From positions 43,942,095 through 44,006,094 of the forward strand of contig NC_050097.1 of the NCBI RefSeq assembly GCF_902167145.1: a stretch of 64,000 nucleotides of DNA. The letters are read 5' to 3'. The notes beneath the pieces were generated by a model. It did not search any database, was not told the origin of the DNA, and saw only the letters and a list, made by a program, of their open reading frames with translations. Made by a program: the position numbers and the translations under genes. How positions within the stretch are numbered: the stretch's first letter is position 1; the number at the start of each line of letters is the position of its first letter. The stretch is from Zea mays. Lineage: Eukaryota > Streptophyta > Magnoliopsida > Poales > Poaceae. Shown piece by piece: positions 1-10,800 of this stretch.

Positions 1-258
1 ATAAAAACGCCCGCGCGGCTGGCCGAGAGCAGCTCATTTCGTCCCATTTCCAAACTTCGTCAAAATTTCCTGGATTCAAAGATTTGAGTTGGTTCACTTC
101 GTAGGCCAAGGTATGATTTCCAACTGATTCGTTTTGTATATTGGGTTGTTAGTTAAATAATTTGTATACACCTATTATATTATCATTTCGAATATTAGTT
201 TGTGTAGACTTATTATAAAGCATAATAGGTACAAGTGATAATTATAATCGTTTATTAG

Positions 259-2039
259 ATGAAAGACATGTACCGAGAGGCGTTGTGGCAGAAGAGAGGT
301 CGTCCTCGGGAGTTATATCCGGACGTATCTAGTAAGGATGCTCCTGTTCCTCCTGAACTCCCCGTGCCTAACTGTGACTGTGGCAGACTAGCTTGGGTAC
401 ATCAATCACAACATCCAGACACGGCTGCTCGCTGCTACTACCTTTGTGGCACTTTGGACGTACGTAGCTTATGACTTGTCACTTAACTTTGTTCGCATTC
501 ATTTTTTTGTAGATATGTAATAGTGCATCTTTCCATTATTTTAGGGACATCAGAAGTGTTTCTTTTTCCAGTGGATCGATGGTCCTGATAAATTTGACCC
601 TCGATATCTTCTTTTCGTTAATTGGTTGAGTGGAAAGACCAGTCATGAGCGTTTTAAGCGTTGGGTACCTCCTCCCCCGAATCCTCCACCAATGACGGAT
701 GCGGAGAAGGAGGTAGCAACAGAAAGACGGATGGACTCACCGCCTCGATGCAATTGTGGAGACCGTGCTGTCATCGACGAAGACTATGACAAGCAGTTCT
801 GTTGTCCGAACATTGATTATGTGAGCCCATTGATACGCTAAATGTATGAACTAGTTTTTATTTACAATAAATTACTAATTTTTTCTCCTGCAGCCATACG
901 GGTGGCGTAAGTGTCGTTTCAGAGAGTGGTTGTATGGTCCTTTGTCCCATTGGCCAGAGCCAGAGGTAAAGGAAAAGAGATACATGGGGTGGGCGGCAGA
1001 AGAGGTCAAATTTGATCCAGTACTCTGCAAATGCGGTATTGAAGCTAAGTATGGATTAGTTCCTTCGGAGCTTGGTGTTGGATATTTTTGTGGACATATG
1101 GTCGATTACGATGAGGTTGGTATTTTTTTTTTGCACCAGATGTAATGTTATAGCGGTACTTACTATTTTTTTGTAGGAGACGAGGAATGCAGTTGGGAGA
1201 GTTACGACGACAAAGGAGAGGTGATGCGCACAATAGAGTCCAAGAGAATAATGGGACAGAAGATGCGTTGTGGATCTCGGCTCGTTGATTCGTACATTAA
1301 CGATCGCATACGCGACATGCGTAGGGAAGCAAAATCTGCCTTTTATGATAGCCCGAAGCGTGCAGAGTATAGGAGGTTGAAGGCGGCAGATGAGAAGAGA
1401 GCACAGGATGCAAGGGAATGGGAAGCGGCTCAAGCCGAGAAACAGATGTTGGATAATCTTGCTGATCGCCTCAAGGGAAGTAAGTGAGATAAATGATATT
1501 ATAATTATGTTAGTACAATTTATTTATCCTGACTTTGCTAACTTAATTTTCTCATTATATTTGCAGAGATTGGAAGCGGCGTAAACTATTTGGCCGATGA
1601 GGCGCATGCGAGATATGTTCAGGATAAAATGGCAACGGTTGAGCTGATGGAGGAGGAGGACGACGACACATCTAGATTGAGTGAGCTTATCGCCCTCGCA
1701 GAGGCAGGATTACATGAAGAAGAGGAGGACGACATGTCAAGGTTGAGTGAGCTCATAGCACTAGCTGAGGCAGGATTACGTGCTCAAGAGGAAGAGGATG
1801 AGTTTCTGTCACAGGCCGCCGCAGAGGTAGAGGCAGCTTATTACAAGAAGTCTGATGAGGCTGAGGCTGAGGATGAGCTATTCTCCCAAGCTGCAGATGA
1901 AGCAGAAGCCAATTATTACAAAAGAACTGGTGACAAGTGTGATGCAGGACAATGCAGCAAGTGGAATGAGGTTGTTGTTGAGGATTGCGCGACGGATGAC
2001 TCCGAAGATGAGTTACTCATAGATTGTGATTCAGACTGA
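259..2039 (+). CDS. Triple GRF-like zinc-finger protein, five exons (mobile-element-type gene)
   Basis: Spliced model with exons 259-459, 545-820, 894-1115, 1185-1479 and 1567-2039. All introns are GT-AG and phases are consistent, giving 1467 nt and 488 aa. Three successive modules each start with a CxCG knuckle (about residues 39, 136 and 204) and continue, after an intron, into a second half with a Cys and aromatic Trp (C-F-F-F-Q-W, C-R-F-R-E-W, C-S-W). This is the pattern of GRF-type zinc fingers, which bind nucleic acid in other proteins. Residues about 245-340 are charged and helical. The C-terminus (about 340-488) is very acidic and holds two copies of SRLSELIALAEAGL plus two related repeats. 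The fourth exon could also start at 1175, but only 1185 keeps the third module in frame. The gene converges on the PMD gene. The function is unknown. I infer it belongs to a transposable element. A further 5' exon outside the model is possible. Confidence 0.6.
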
Positions 2040-2406
2040 AGAATTGTAGCCTATTATGTAGTATTTACGTATCAAAAATAATTTAGAACTCTAAAGATGC
2101 GTTACTTATTGCTTATTATGTTTTTTACAGTTCACAAATTTTTTTTGCAAGAGTTTCCCTTGTTTTATTAACAACCACAGTTCAAATAATCACATATTAT
2201 AAGACATATAAGCATTTCAACATATAATACATCACAAAATAACATCGAATATAAAAACATCCACAGAACATAGTTCTTCATATAATGTCCACAAACAAAG
2301 TCCAAAATACAAGTTCCCCAACACATAGTCCAAAACACAAAACATAGTTCATATTACAACGTCTCCAGCATAAGTCCAAATCACACAGTCCATATCACAA
2401 AAGTAT
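2040..2406. other. AT-rich interval between two convergent genes
   Basis: This interval holds the facing 3' ends of the GRF-like gene and the PMD gene. It is AT-rich and has a loosely repeated motif around AGTCCAAA between about 2240 and 2390. I see no ORF, RNA gene or inverted repeat. Confidence 0.5.
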
Positions 2407-4833
2407 TCATTTCCTCCTAGTCTTACCCTTGCCCTTGGCCCCAAGAGCGTCGATGCCTGGAGTGTAAGGGTCTCGTGGACGCCTTCTACGTGGTGTCAGC
2501 TGTGATGGCTGAGTTGTAGGAGCATCCTGCAACTGAGACGGTCCAATCTCCACCTGACCTGCGGCGCCAGCGCCAGCGCCAGCGTCGTCGTCGTCGTCAT
2601 CGTCGTCGTCGTCGTCCTGGGCCACGTTCTCAAACGTGTCCCGCGTCGATCGCGACGAGCTGAGTCCTGCTGTAGATGGTCCAACTGCACAAATAGGAGG
2701 CTGAACGTCCTGCTGCATACGTGGCACAGGCAGCTGCACGTCAACGCCCGCTAGAGACCGGCATCCACACCGAGCCGCTGCTCGACGAAGACGACGTGAT
2801 ACCCTCTGTAATCGAAATGTTAGTTAAAGACATATGTTACAACATACAAATAAACAAGTTTTCTGTTAGACATTGATACTCACTGATAGTAACGATAGCG
2901 TAGTAGTATCTGAAGTTCTCTGTGAGATACGCTCGAGTTCAACAACAGATACGAGCATAGAGTTTCCCTATCACAAGTTAAGACATTAGGATGCTGAAAA
3001 CTAGACATATCCCATTGAATTGAAATCTCTAATTTTAGTAAAGAAATAGTTACCACTCTATCAAGGATTGGAGCAGCCTCAATTTGGGACCCGTGCCGAG
3101 CAGCTATGTCGAAAGCTGTGTCTTCGTCGTCTGACGATTCTTGCTCGGCGTAGTCTGCTGCTGTCCACTGTCCCTTCAGCTTGCACCTAGTCACACCAGA
3201 ATACCAAATCAAATACCTCCGGAAGTTGTAGTTTGTGTGCCCCTGGTCATTCTCATAGTTCAGATCCCCCTGCTGGTTCCATTCATCAATGTAATCACGA
3301 TGGTGCGTCTCGAAGTCCGTGACCTTCTTCTGTCTCTGTCTGTCGAACCTGCAAAAGTTAGAACCATATATTAGCGACTAACTGATATTTCAATTATTAG
3401 TTAGAATAACAAGTGCATGTAGTAACTCACTTATGAAGTTCTATTGAAGTCGAGAATGGCTCCACCGGAAACTCCTGGCGCAATCCGAACTGTCGAGCAA
3501 CTCTGTGGGGCAAGTGGTACTCAACAGCATAAAAACAGATGAGGGGACACCTCATGAGGTAGAGGTTCTCGTCTATTGAGCACATGCTGCTCAACTGTAT
3601 GCTGGCGAAATATGGATCAAGATACGGTTGCCAAGTCACCTGCAAAAGTTTTAGAAAGCCCATGTAAGCACGCTGGTGTCGTGTGATAAAAGTAGAAAGG
3701 ACATGTAAAAAGAAAAAAGGAGACAACTCACCATCGAAGGAGTAAGTGCGTCGAGCTCGTTTGAGTACTCCACGTAAGCACGCTGGTGTCGTGCGAATGG
3801 CTCCTCGACCTGGTCCCAGCGGTAAGCAGCCGTGGGCTTAAGCCGATGTCCGGCTACCACGAACCACTCACGAGGAGGAAACTCTCTGGGTCGCCCGACG
3901 GGTATGTGTGCCCACATCCACAGCTGTAGTAGGTAGACACATCCACCTAAGCTGGCGGTCCTCGACGAACGACGACAAGCCTCGCAAAGTTGCCTGTACA
4001 GGAAGGCCAACACTGCTGAAGCCCAGCTGTAACCTCCGGTCGTATCCCAGTCAGTCAGGCAGGGCAGAAACATCCATGACGCGCTGTCGCCTGTCGCGTC
4101 TGGAAAAAGAACTGAACCAAAGAGATGGAGAATCCAAGCTCGACAATGGTATCTAACCGTCTGCTCATCTGCACCAGGTGGACACTGCCCAAAGCTCTGC
4201 CTAAGCCAGGTCAGTGGGACTCCGGTGTTGTGGCTACCTCGTAGCTCATCCGGAAGCAGTCTCCCAAGAAAGGCCTCCACCCTCTGCCTCCAACCGCCTG
4301 GTGATGCCTGACCGGTCACTGGACGACCCATAATGCTGAGACCAAGAATCTTCTGGCAATCTTCAAGCGTCACAGTCATCTCACCGCAGGGAAGGTGGAA
4401 AGTGTGAGTCTCTGGCCGCCACCTATTGGAAGACAAAAGAATACAAAATCATTAGTATGCAAAGTAGATTTGATAATTGTAAATATTAAACAACTAGAGA
4501 AGTCTTTACCTGTCGACCAGAGCCGTCAACGCCGCTGGGTTGAAAGTGGGCAGCCCACGGCGGACCTGATACGATAAGACGTCCAAGCCAGCCCTCTGTA
4601 GGAGAGGAGTGTACCTCTCATCGTACCTCATCTCCTCCAGAAACCGGTCGTGGGTCCGGACCCGCAGAACGGGCAACACCTAGCAATCAAAAGAATTTTC
4701 ATTAGTCAAATATAGGTCGCACATATTAATTCGAAAATTTAATTTATGTACAAAATGTTACCTCTCCCTCTGCGGTGAGACGACCCCTGTGGTGCTCGTC
4801 GTAGTGAGGGTCCAGCAAGTGGAACTGCGCCAT
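2407..4833 (-). CDS. Plant mobile domain (PMD / MAIN-like, 'phosphatase 7 long form' type) protein, seven exons
   Basis: Exons on the minus strand are 4833-4762, 4679-4510, 4422-3732, 3639-3431, 3348-3054, 2967-2884 and 2805-2407. Phases agree at every junction, giving a 639-aa product. The protein opens MAQFHLLDPHYDEHH. Residues about 25-310 carry the plant mobile domain: a segment with VTLEDCQKILGL, the W-rich stretch around WILHLFGSVLFPD, and LQLWMWAHIPVGRP. The C-terminal third is low complexity, with a run of eleven Asp, an Ala-Gly run and a basic tail rich in Arg/Lys. PMD proteins occur in grass genomes both as domesticated silencing or meristem factors and as passengers of MULE and Ty3 elements. 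The convergent GRF gene and repetitive surroundings favour a mobile-element origin. The start is the first ATG in the exon after the AG at 4836-4835. An upstream exon from the MuDR-like ORF cannot be excluded. Confidence 0.7.
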
Positions 4834-4849
4834 CCTGCAAATTAAGATA

Positions 4850-5230
4850 TCAACATATTAGAATATAAGTTGTGTACAAAGTGTAACAAAAAAATCGACA
4901 TATTAGAATTTTTTGAACAACCACATCCAAACATGGTGGAACCATCGTCTTCACAATTTTTAAATATATCACCCAATCATCTTCTGAGTTAATGGAGATC
5001 AACCGTCGGACAACTGTTCCATATGTAATATGGGACAACAAACCCTGAATTGATATTCTAGGGTCGTTTATGTCGCAACTAATCTCCTCACAAGCTCGAG
5101 CCAAAAGCTGGTCAAAAGATGGTCTTTCAACGAACAACATGGTCACGATCTTCATACCATCAAAAGTAACACTCCCATAAGCATCTATCTCCACCCTTCC
5201 TCCATGGTATAGTGTTACTAGGCTGTCCAT
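4850..5230 (-). CDS. ORF resembling the N-terminal domain of MuDR-type element proteins
   Basis: An uninterrupted reading frame of 126 codons starts at an ATG at 5230. The first ~108 residues look like a folded domain: MDSLVTLYHGGRVEID, then a hydrophobic core, ending near MVPPCLDVVVQ. The pattern of a strand-rich start, a central RPSF.QLLARACEEI helix and a terminal PP-CLDVVV resembles the N-terminal region found before the DNA-binding domain of grass MULE (MuDR) proteins. The last ~18 residues are AT-derived and probably not real coding sequence. No transposase catalytic domain is present. It lies 16 bp upstream of the first PMD exon on the same strand, so it may be a 5' exon of that gene, a separate small gene, or a remnant. 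Confidence 0.4.
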   Translation of the reverse strand: MDSLVTLYHGGRVEIDAYGSVTFDGMKIVTMLFVERPSFDQLLARACEEISCDINDPRISIQGLLSHITYGTVVRRLISINSEDDWVIYLKIVKTMVPPCLDVVVQKILICRFFCYTLYTTYILIC

Positions 5231-5593
5231 CTATTGCAAAAATGGATTACTAACTCAATAATGGCTACATACTTAAGCCTACTAACTTACTAAGTAATAA
5301 ATATATATTAACTAATAACTATACAGTAAATATTAAATGAACACATCAAACGAAATTACATAATCTATAAATAATGTACGAAAACTATGTATACCTGAGA
5401 ACGCGTACGAGTCCAGCTAAGGGGGAAGAAGGTCAAGTCGGACTAACACCTACGTACAAAAAAACCAATTGTCAGTAAAAAATTTGGCAGCACCTCCCCT
5501 GTAAAGTGATGTTTATAGAACCTGCGAATAAACGACAACACGATGGTTGCCAACACAGAAAACATGTAATATCAATGCGCTAAACAAAATCCT

Positions 5594-5798
5594 AACTATA
5601 TAATCACTAAGAATTTACTAAACACTAAACTAAGAAATTTACTAAACTAAGAATTTAATAAACTAAGAAATTAATCTAAGAAATTTACTAAGAATACACT
5701 AAACTATATAATCACTAAGAATTTACTAAACTAAGAAATTAACTAAGAATACACTAAACTATATAATCACTAAGAATTTAGTAAACTAAGAAATTAAA
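5594..5798. repeat. AT-rich tandem repeat
   Basis: The block is built from repeated words such as CTAAGAATTTACTAAAC and ACTATATAATCAC, with a period near 65 bp and imperfect copies. It lies upstream of the MuDR-like ORF and directly abuts the GC-rich block that starts near 5808. Confidence 0.7.
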
Positions 5799-5854
5799 AA
5801 AAATAACTGGCGGTGGCCAACCGTAGCGCGCGGTGGCCGACGGACGGCGACTGC

Positions 5855-5965
5855 GGCGAGCTCCGGACGGCCGAGCTCCGGACGACCGAGCTCCGGACGG
5901 CGAGCTCCGGACGGCCGAGCTCCGGACGGACGGCGGCGAGCTCCGGACGGCGGCTGCGGCGGCGA
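5855..5965. repeat. GC-rich short tandem repeat (GAGCTCCGGACGG-type)
   Basis: At least seven near-copies of a 13-16 bp unit GAGCTCCGGACGG(CC) stand in a row and fade into a wider GC-rich segment (5808-6120). The composition switches abruptly from the AT-rich repeat to its left. Long ORFs here in several frames are by-products of GC content. Confidence 0.7.
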
Positions 5966-6161
5966 ACTCCGGGCGGCCGAGCTCGCGAGCCGGGGCGGCG
6001 GCGGCGAAATCCGTTGGCGAGCCGGTGCAGGGAGCTGGGCGGGCGGCCGGCGGCGAGCCGGGACGGCGAACGGGCGGTGCGGTCGGGAACGGCGACGGTG
6101 AAGTTTTGCGCAGAGAGAACTGAGAGAAACGCGCAGAGAGAATGGGATTTCGCGGATATTT

Positions 6162-6254
6162 CCTAGCTCGGCGCCAAGATCTGTGGCGCCGAGCTAGGTG
6201 CCACGACGACTGCCACGTCACCGAGCTCGGCGCGATAGGCTATGGCGCCGAGCT
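6162..6254. repeat. Palindrome pair with TAGCTCGGCGCCA core, probable element terminus
   Basis: Positions 6162-6176 and 6184-6198 are perfect 15-bp inverted arms around a 7-base loop. A second inverted pair with at least 10-bp arms of the same core follows at about 6224-6254. Four copies of AGCTCGGCGC in alternating orientation within 93 bp are typical of subterminal repeats of DNA transposons. The matching left end is not in the window or not recognisable. Confidence 0.55.
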
Positions 6255-6262
6255 AAGGGTCC

Positions 6263-7190
6263 AAAACTGCATTTAAAATTTTTTTAGATCTAAACGTGAT
6301 TTTACTTCTGTTTAAGGGCTAAATTACAAAAAATTCGGTGTCCACTGTGGGGCCGGGGGGTTACTGTTGAACGCTGTTTTGGAAGATTCCGCCAGGTGGA
6401 AAACAGAGGAGCAGCCAGTAGCTAGCGGCCAGGCTCGGCTACGCTTTGGGTCTTTTCTAGGTTCGAACGCATCGGTCGCAGATCATCCAATCCAAACTGT
6501 TTGCTTTCGCCCCCCGCGTACTTTGGAACCTTCTCCCTTAAGCTAGCTAGCGAGCGCCGTTCCCCATGCCGAGAGCTAGCAAGCAGCACGGACGAGGGGA
6601 GGGGACACGCCCTCCTGTGCGCGCCGTGCTGGACAAAGAGGACGAGGCGAGCTCATGCTCATGCTGCCTGTGTTGGGTGCTTTTATGATCTTAGTAGTAG
6701 TAGTAGTACGTTGCTCCAGTTCCCCGGCTCGTTAAGTTGTTCCAAAGCTATTCGCTTACGGCCTACTCCGTTCAATTCAAAGACCCAAAGCGGAAGCCGA
6801 CGAATCCCGCGGCGAGAAAAGCCGCAGTGGGGGGTAGGCTCTGCCACTGTTGCCGCGCGCAGGGACATTCCCCTTCCTTCCTCCCCCCTTTCGCCGCTTT
6901 CTCTGGCCTGGGTAACTAAAACCCCTGCCTGCTGCTCCGGTTTTAACTTTAAAGCAGTAGTGAATCCACCCTGCCCATCCCCAATCACCACCGTCCATGG
7001 CCTGCCGTGGCATGCCATCCTGCCCGTTGCCCTCTGCCTGCGCGCGCTGGCCCAGTCCGGTGGCGCGCCACGTCCAGCCAGATCGCGGCCTGCGGGCTTC
7101 GGCCACGGCGCTGGCCCAGTCCGGTTGCAGGCTTCCAGCTGATGCAGAATTGCAGACGAGCGCTTAGAATCGGGGACACCGGAGCGACAT
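6263..7190. other. Unassigned sequence
   Basis: No gene or element is recognised. The segment has a short TAG microsatellite near 6693-6709 and an 18-bp word (GCGCTGGCCCAGTCCGGT) that appears twice near 7047 and 7109. Open frames exist but show no protein features. Confidence 0.4.
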
Positions 7191-7193
7191 TTA

Positions 7194-7523
7194 GGTAGTG
7201 TTTGGTTGAAGAACCAAGTAGAACGGAACCGTTCTGTCCCAGTTTTGTTGTTGTTTGGTTACAAAGTAACTAGAACGGAATGACTCCAATTAGGGAATAT
7301 TTTCCTCAGATCCGGAACCATTCCGCTCCAAAAAATCAATGGGACGGAGCCGCTCCGTTCCAATCCCGCTCTCACAGCCACGCTCCGTTCCGTTCACTCT
7401 GCAACCAAACAAAAAACGGAATCGCTCCGTTCCAGATTACCAAACACAGAACAGAGCGGCTCCGTTCCTAGAATCAGTGATGAAACGGCTCCATTCTACT
7501 TGGCTCCTCAACCAAACACTACC
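7194..7523. mobile_element. MITE with ~30-bp terminal inverted repeats
   Basis: The left end GGTAGTGTTTGGTTGAAGAA and the reverse complement of the right end agree closely for about 30 bp. Both ends are flanked by TA (7192-7193 and 7524-7525), the likely target duplication. The 330-bp body carries many copies of CGGAACGG-like words in both orientations and has no coding capacity. The superfamily is not certain: a TA duplication suggests Tc1/Mariner, while the terminal sequence also resembles other grass MITEs. It lies 335 bp 3' of the DEG8 stop codon. Confidence 0.7.
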
Positions 7524-7857
7524 TAATTGGCTTTTACCGCGTGCACAGCAATCGCACGATCTTTGTCAGCCGAGAAAAATAGAACTTGAGCCAACACCGC
7601 AGATGAACTGACGGGAATGAGATGACAACAGAATCCAACTAACAGGTCAGCTTGTTCTCCAACATCAGGCTGTCTGATCTTAAGGCAACTACAAGCACGA
7701 GAAGTGAAGCTCATGATCATGCTCATACACGTGCATGGAAGGGAATGTCCAGAGCGAAAAGGACACTTCAATATTTCCTAGTGAAATGGAATTGTTTCCA
7801 ATGGGACGACAGTCGTGGACAGCTCGGTATACGTGGGTTCTATTTTCCACAAACTGC

Positions 7858-10800
7858 TCACATGTCTGCCTCTTCTAAAGGCAGCGTCGCCTCCAGGGTC
7901 TCGGAGCCTCGCCGGATCGTCAAGCTCACCTGGTCTCCGACACCGTAGTCATCTAGAACCCTCAGCAGGTCAGATTTGCCTTTAACCTGTTTTCCCCCAA
8001 AAACGGTGGCATGAAAGAAACACAGGCAAGGTTTCATAAGACGACTATCTTAAATATGCCCTACACAAAGAAGACTACGTCGGTAAAATAGGAACTCACA
8101 GGCTTGCCATCCACAGCGACAACGATGTCACCGAGAACGATGTTACCGGCAAAACCCCTGCTGGTCGGAGCAAGCCCTGCTTTGGCTGCGGCGCTGCCCC
8201 CAGGTACCTACGGAGGAGCCAACGTCCGGTAGGAAAGGGAGATGCTAGTGCAAGCGAACATCTGATACATGCAGTTTACCTTGAGTATAAGAGCTCCGTT
8301 GCGAACGTTAAGCTGATACGCAATTGGATCTGGAGCGAAGTCCACGTTCAAGCCAGCACGGCGAACCTTTAGGGAAGGAATGTCAGCGTAACTTAGACAG
8401 ACTAGAATAAAATACAGAACGTAGAAGGATTTATCAGAGTTGACCAAAAAAACAGACATTTAACAAGAAAAGCAACCCGATTTTTCTTTATTCTTGTCGT
8501 GCTATAATTTTTGTGAAAAAAAATTCCTTCAACAGACAGCAAAATATATAGTGCAAGTGGAAGTGATTTCGATGGAAGGATAGCTAACTCTAGCTTAGGG
8601 TAAACTGAGACCAAAATAACTTCCATGTTCACGGAAAAAGGTTAATATACCACCCAAAGAACCTGATCAGATGAACCTTAACCTCCAACAACAAAGAATT
8701 TTCCATACCTTGCATAAGACAAAAAAAAGGAAGAGCGCCATATCTATACAAACAATTGCATGCTTGTTCAGGGCATCTGGCCTACTGTTAGTCTGTTATG
8801 CTAACCGTACTTACTAGGGACATCTGGAATAAAAAAAAAAGTCTGAATAAAAGCATCTTAAACCGTTCACAAATTTATGACACCATTGACTTTTTTTCGA
8901 AAATTTTGACCACTTGTCTTTTTCAAAATATTTATTAAAAAATGTAAAATTTTAAGTTAAACACAAACTACCTTAAGTGATAAAACAAATCACAAAAAAC
9001 ATGATAACTCATTATTTTTTTTGAATAAGATGTGTGGTCAAAGTTTTTTTTAAAAAAGTCAATGGTGTCATATATTTATGAACGGAGGGAGTAGCATTTT
9101 TTTAATAAATATCTCCCAAGGACTTGTTTAGAAAATTTTGGAGTATGAAGTTGGTATTGCAACTGAAAGACATCCATGCGACATACTTTTCCAAACTGGA
9201 TTAACTGAGGAGCGATTTTAAGTACGGTTGATGATGGGATAGCGAAGCCAACACCAGCGGATGTCCCTGTAACAGCGAAGAAACAGTCCCATCTCAGACT
9301 AACTGTTTTTTTGAACGTTCTCAGACTAACTGTTGAAACTACACAAACTTAAGTCGGATATTAGATATGAGGCAATCTGATTTATGCACTACCAGGACAA
9401 CACGAACAGAATAAAAATAAACTTATGGTCTGCATAGCAGCTGGGATGTGAAGAGTATAGGATCATATATCGATCCATTTTAAAGAGAATAATGACACGT
9501 ATAAACTCTTGGCCTCTAAGAGACTAGGATGCAAGCCAATGCCAAACTAAAGAAATGGTTTTAAATAAAATACCACCAACTCAGCACTCCATCATATATA
9601 GCAAGTCACTGAATGTCATCATAATAACATTCAATACAGTGAACAAAGCAACCTAGAAAATGAATCACAAATATATTTACTTAAACTTTGCAATAAGCTA
9701 GTTAAGACCGTAACAACGACAGTTGTGGAATATTGTTACATGTGTACTTTTCACTGATAATGGCCAAATAGCATAGATGTTGAGGTATGTGTAGTAGCTG
9801 TTTATTTATGAATAAAAAAACAGAAACATCTGCAGCAACATCTCAGCATTAGGACTACTTTATGGATGTAGATATCGAATCATATGTTTTGCTAGCACAG
9901 TTTCGAGAAATGGAATTAATCTTACCTGTCTGTGTGAAAATTGCTGCATTAATACCAATCATATGCCCCTTTGAGTCAAGCAAAGGACCACCACTGCATT
10001 GAGGTTCATCAAAAATTCAAAATACATGGTTAGCAAATTGCTTTGCAATACCTTTTTTGGTTGAGGGAATCATAGCGCCTGATATTTAATGAAGACATGA
10101 CACAGTACAAACGGTTAACGAAGCAAGATCTAATGTATATGAATCACTAGTTGCAATATACTTAAGTAACCGGTTATGAATAGGATAAAGGTCGACTTTG
10201 TATAATGAATGCGGTAGGCTAAAGATCAAACACAGAGAAATAGTTAACTGGAAACAAGTTACTAATTAAAGCTTGTTAGGATCCCAACTTGACTATAGTT
10301 AGGGCATCAGCGAAAGGGCCTCTAGCGTAATAGTTAAGGCTTCCAAGTAGCACCTCCAGGTCTCGAGTTCGATCCCCCTCGGGGGTGAATTTCGAGCTTG
10401 GTTAAAATAAATCACTTCACTGTGCCCTGCCCGCTCCCGGGTTACGTCCTGCGCGCCACCCTCCGGCTGGGCCGTTGCAGAGTGGGCGGTGACGACCCGC
10501 TAGTGATGGGGGGCTAGGGTTCAGAGATTTTATTGGCCAGGATCATGTTTCGGTCTCTTCTTAATATAATACTGGGAGGGCGGTCTTTCCCTCCCCGGCC
10601 GAGTTTTTTTATAGTCAGGGCATCTGGCTGCCCTCTTTATCAGCCAAAGCAGCTGTGCAGGAACAGTATTCACAGTCTCATTCTTCAACCAGCGGCAGTT
10701 GTGCATCGGTAAATAAGTTTCAGCGAGCAAATTGTGATCCCAAGTTCCAGAGTAACATGCTAACCACTGATATAATCATTATGCAAATTGCCATAGCAGA

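Noticed and set aside
5778..6221. Overlapping ORFs of about 100-150 codons on both strands
   Set aside because: They arise from GC-rich tandem repeats; the predicted proteins are only repeated SSGAR-like words.
10309..10400. tRNA-like A and B boxes
   Set aside because: No cloverleaf or anticodon arm can be formed; the boxes belong to a SINE with a target duplication.
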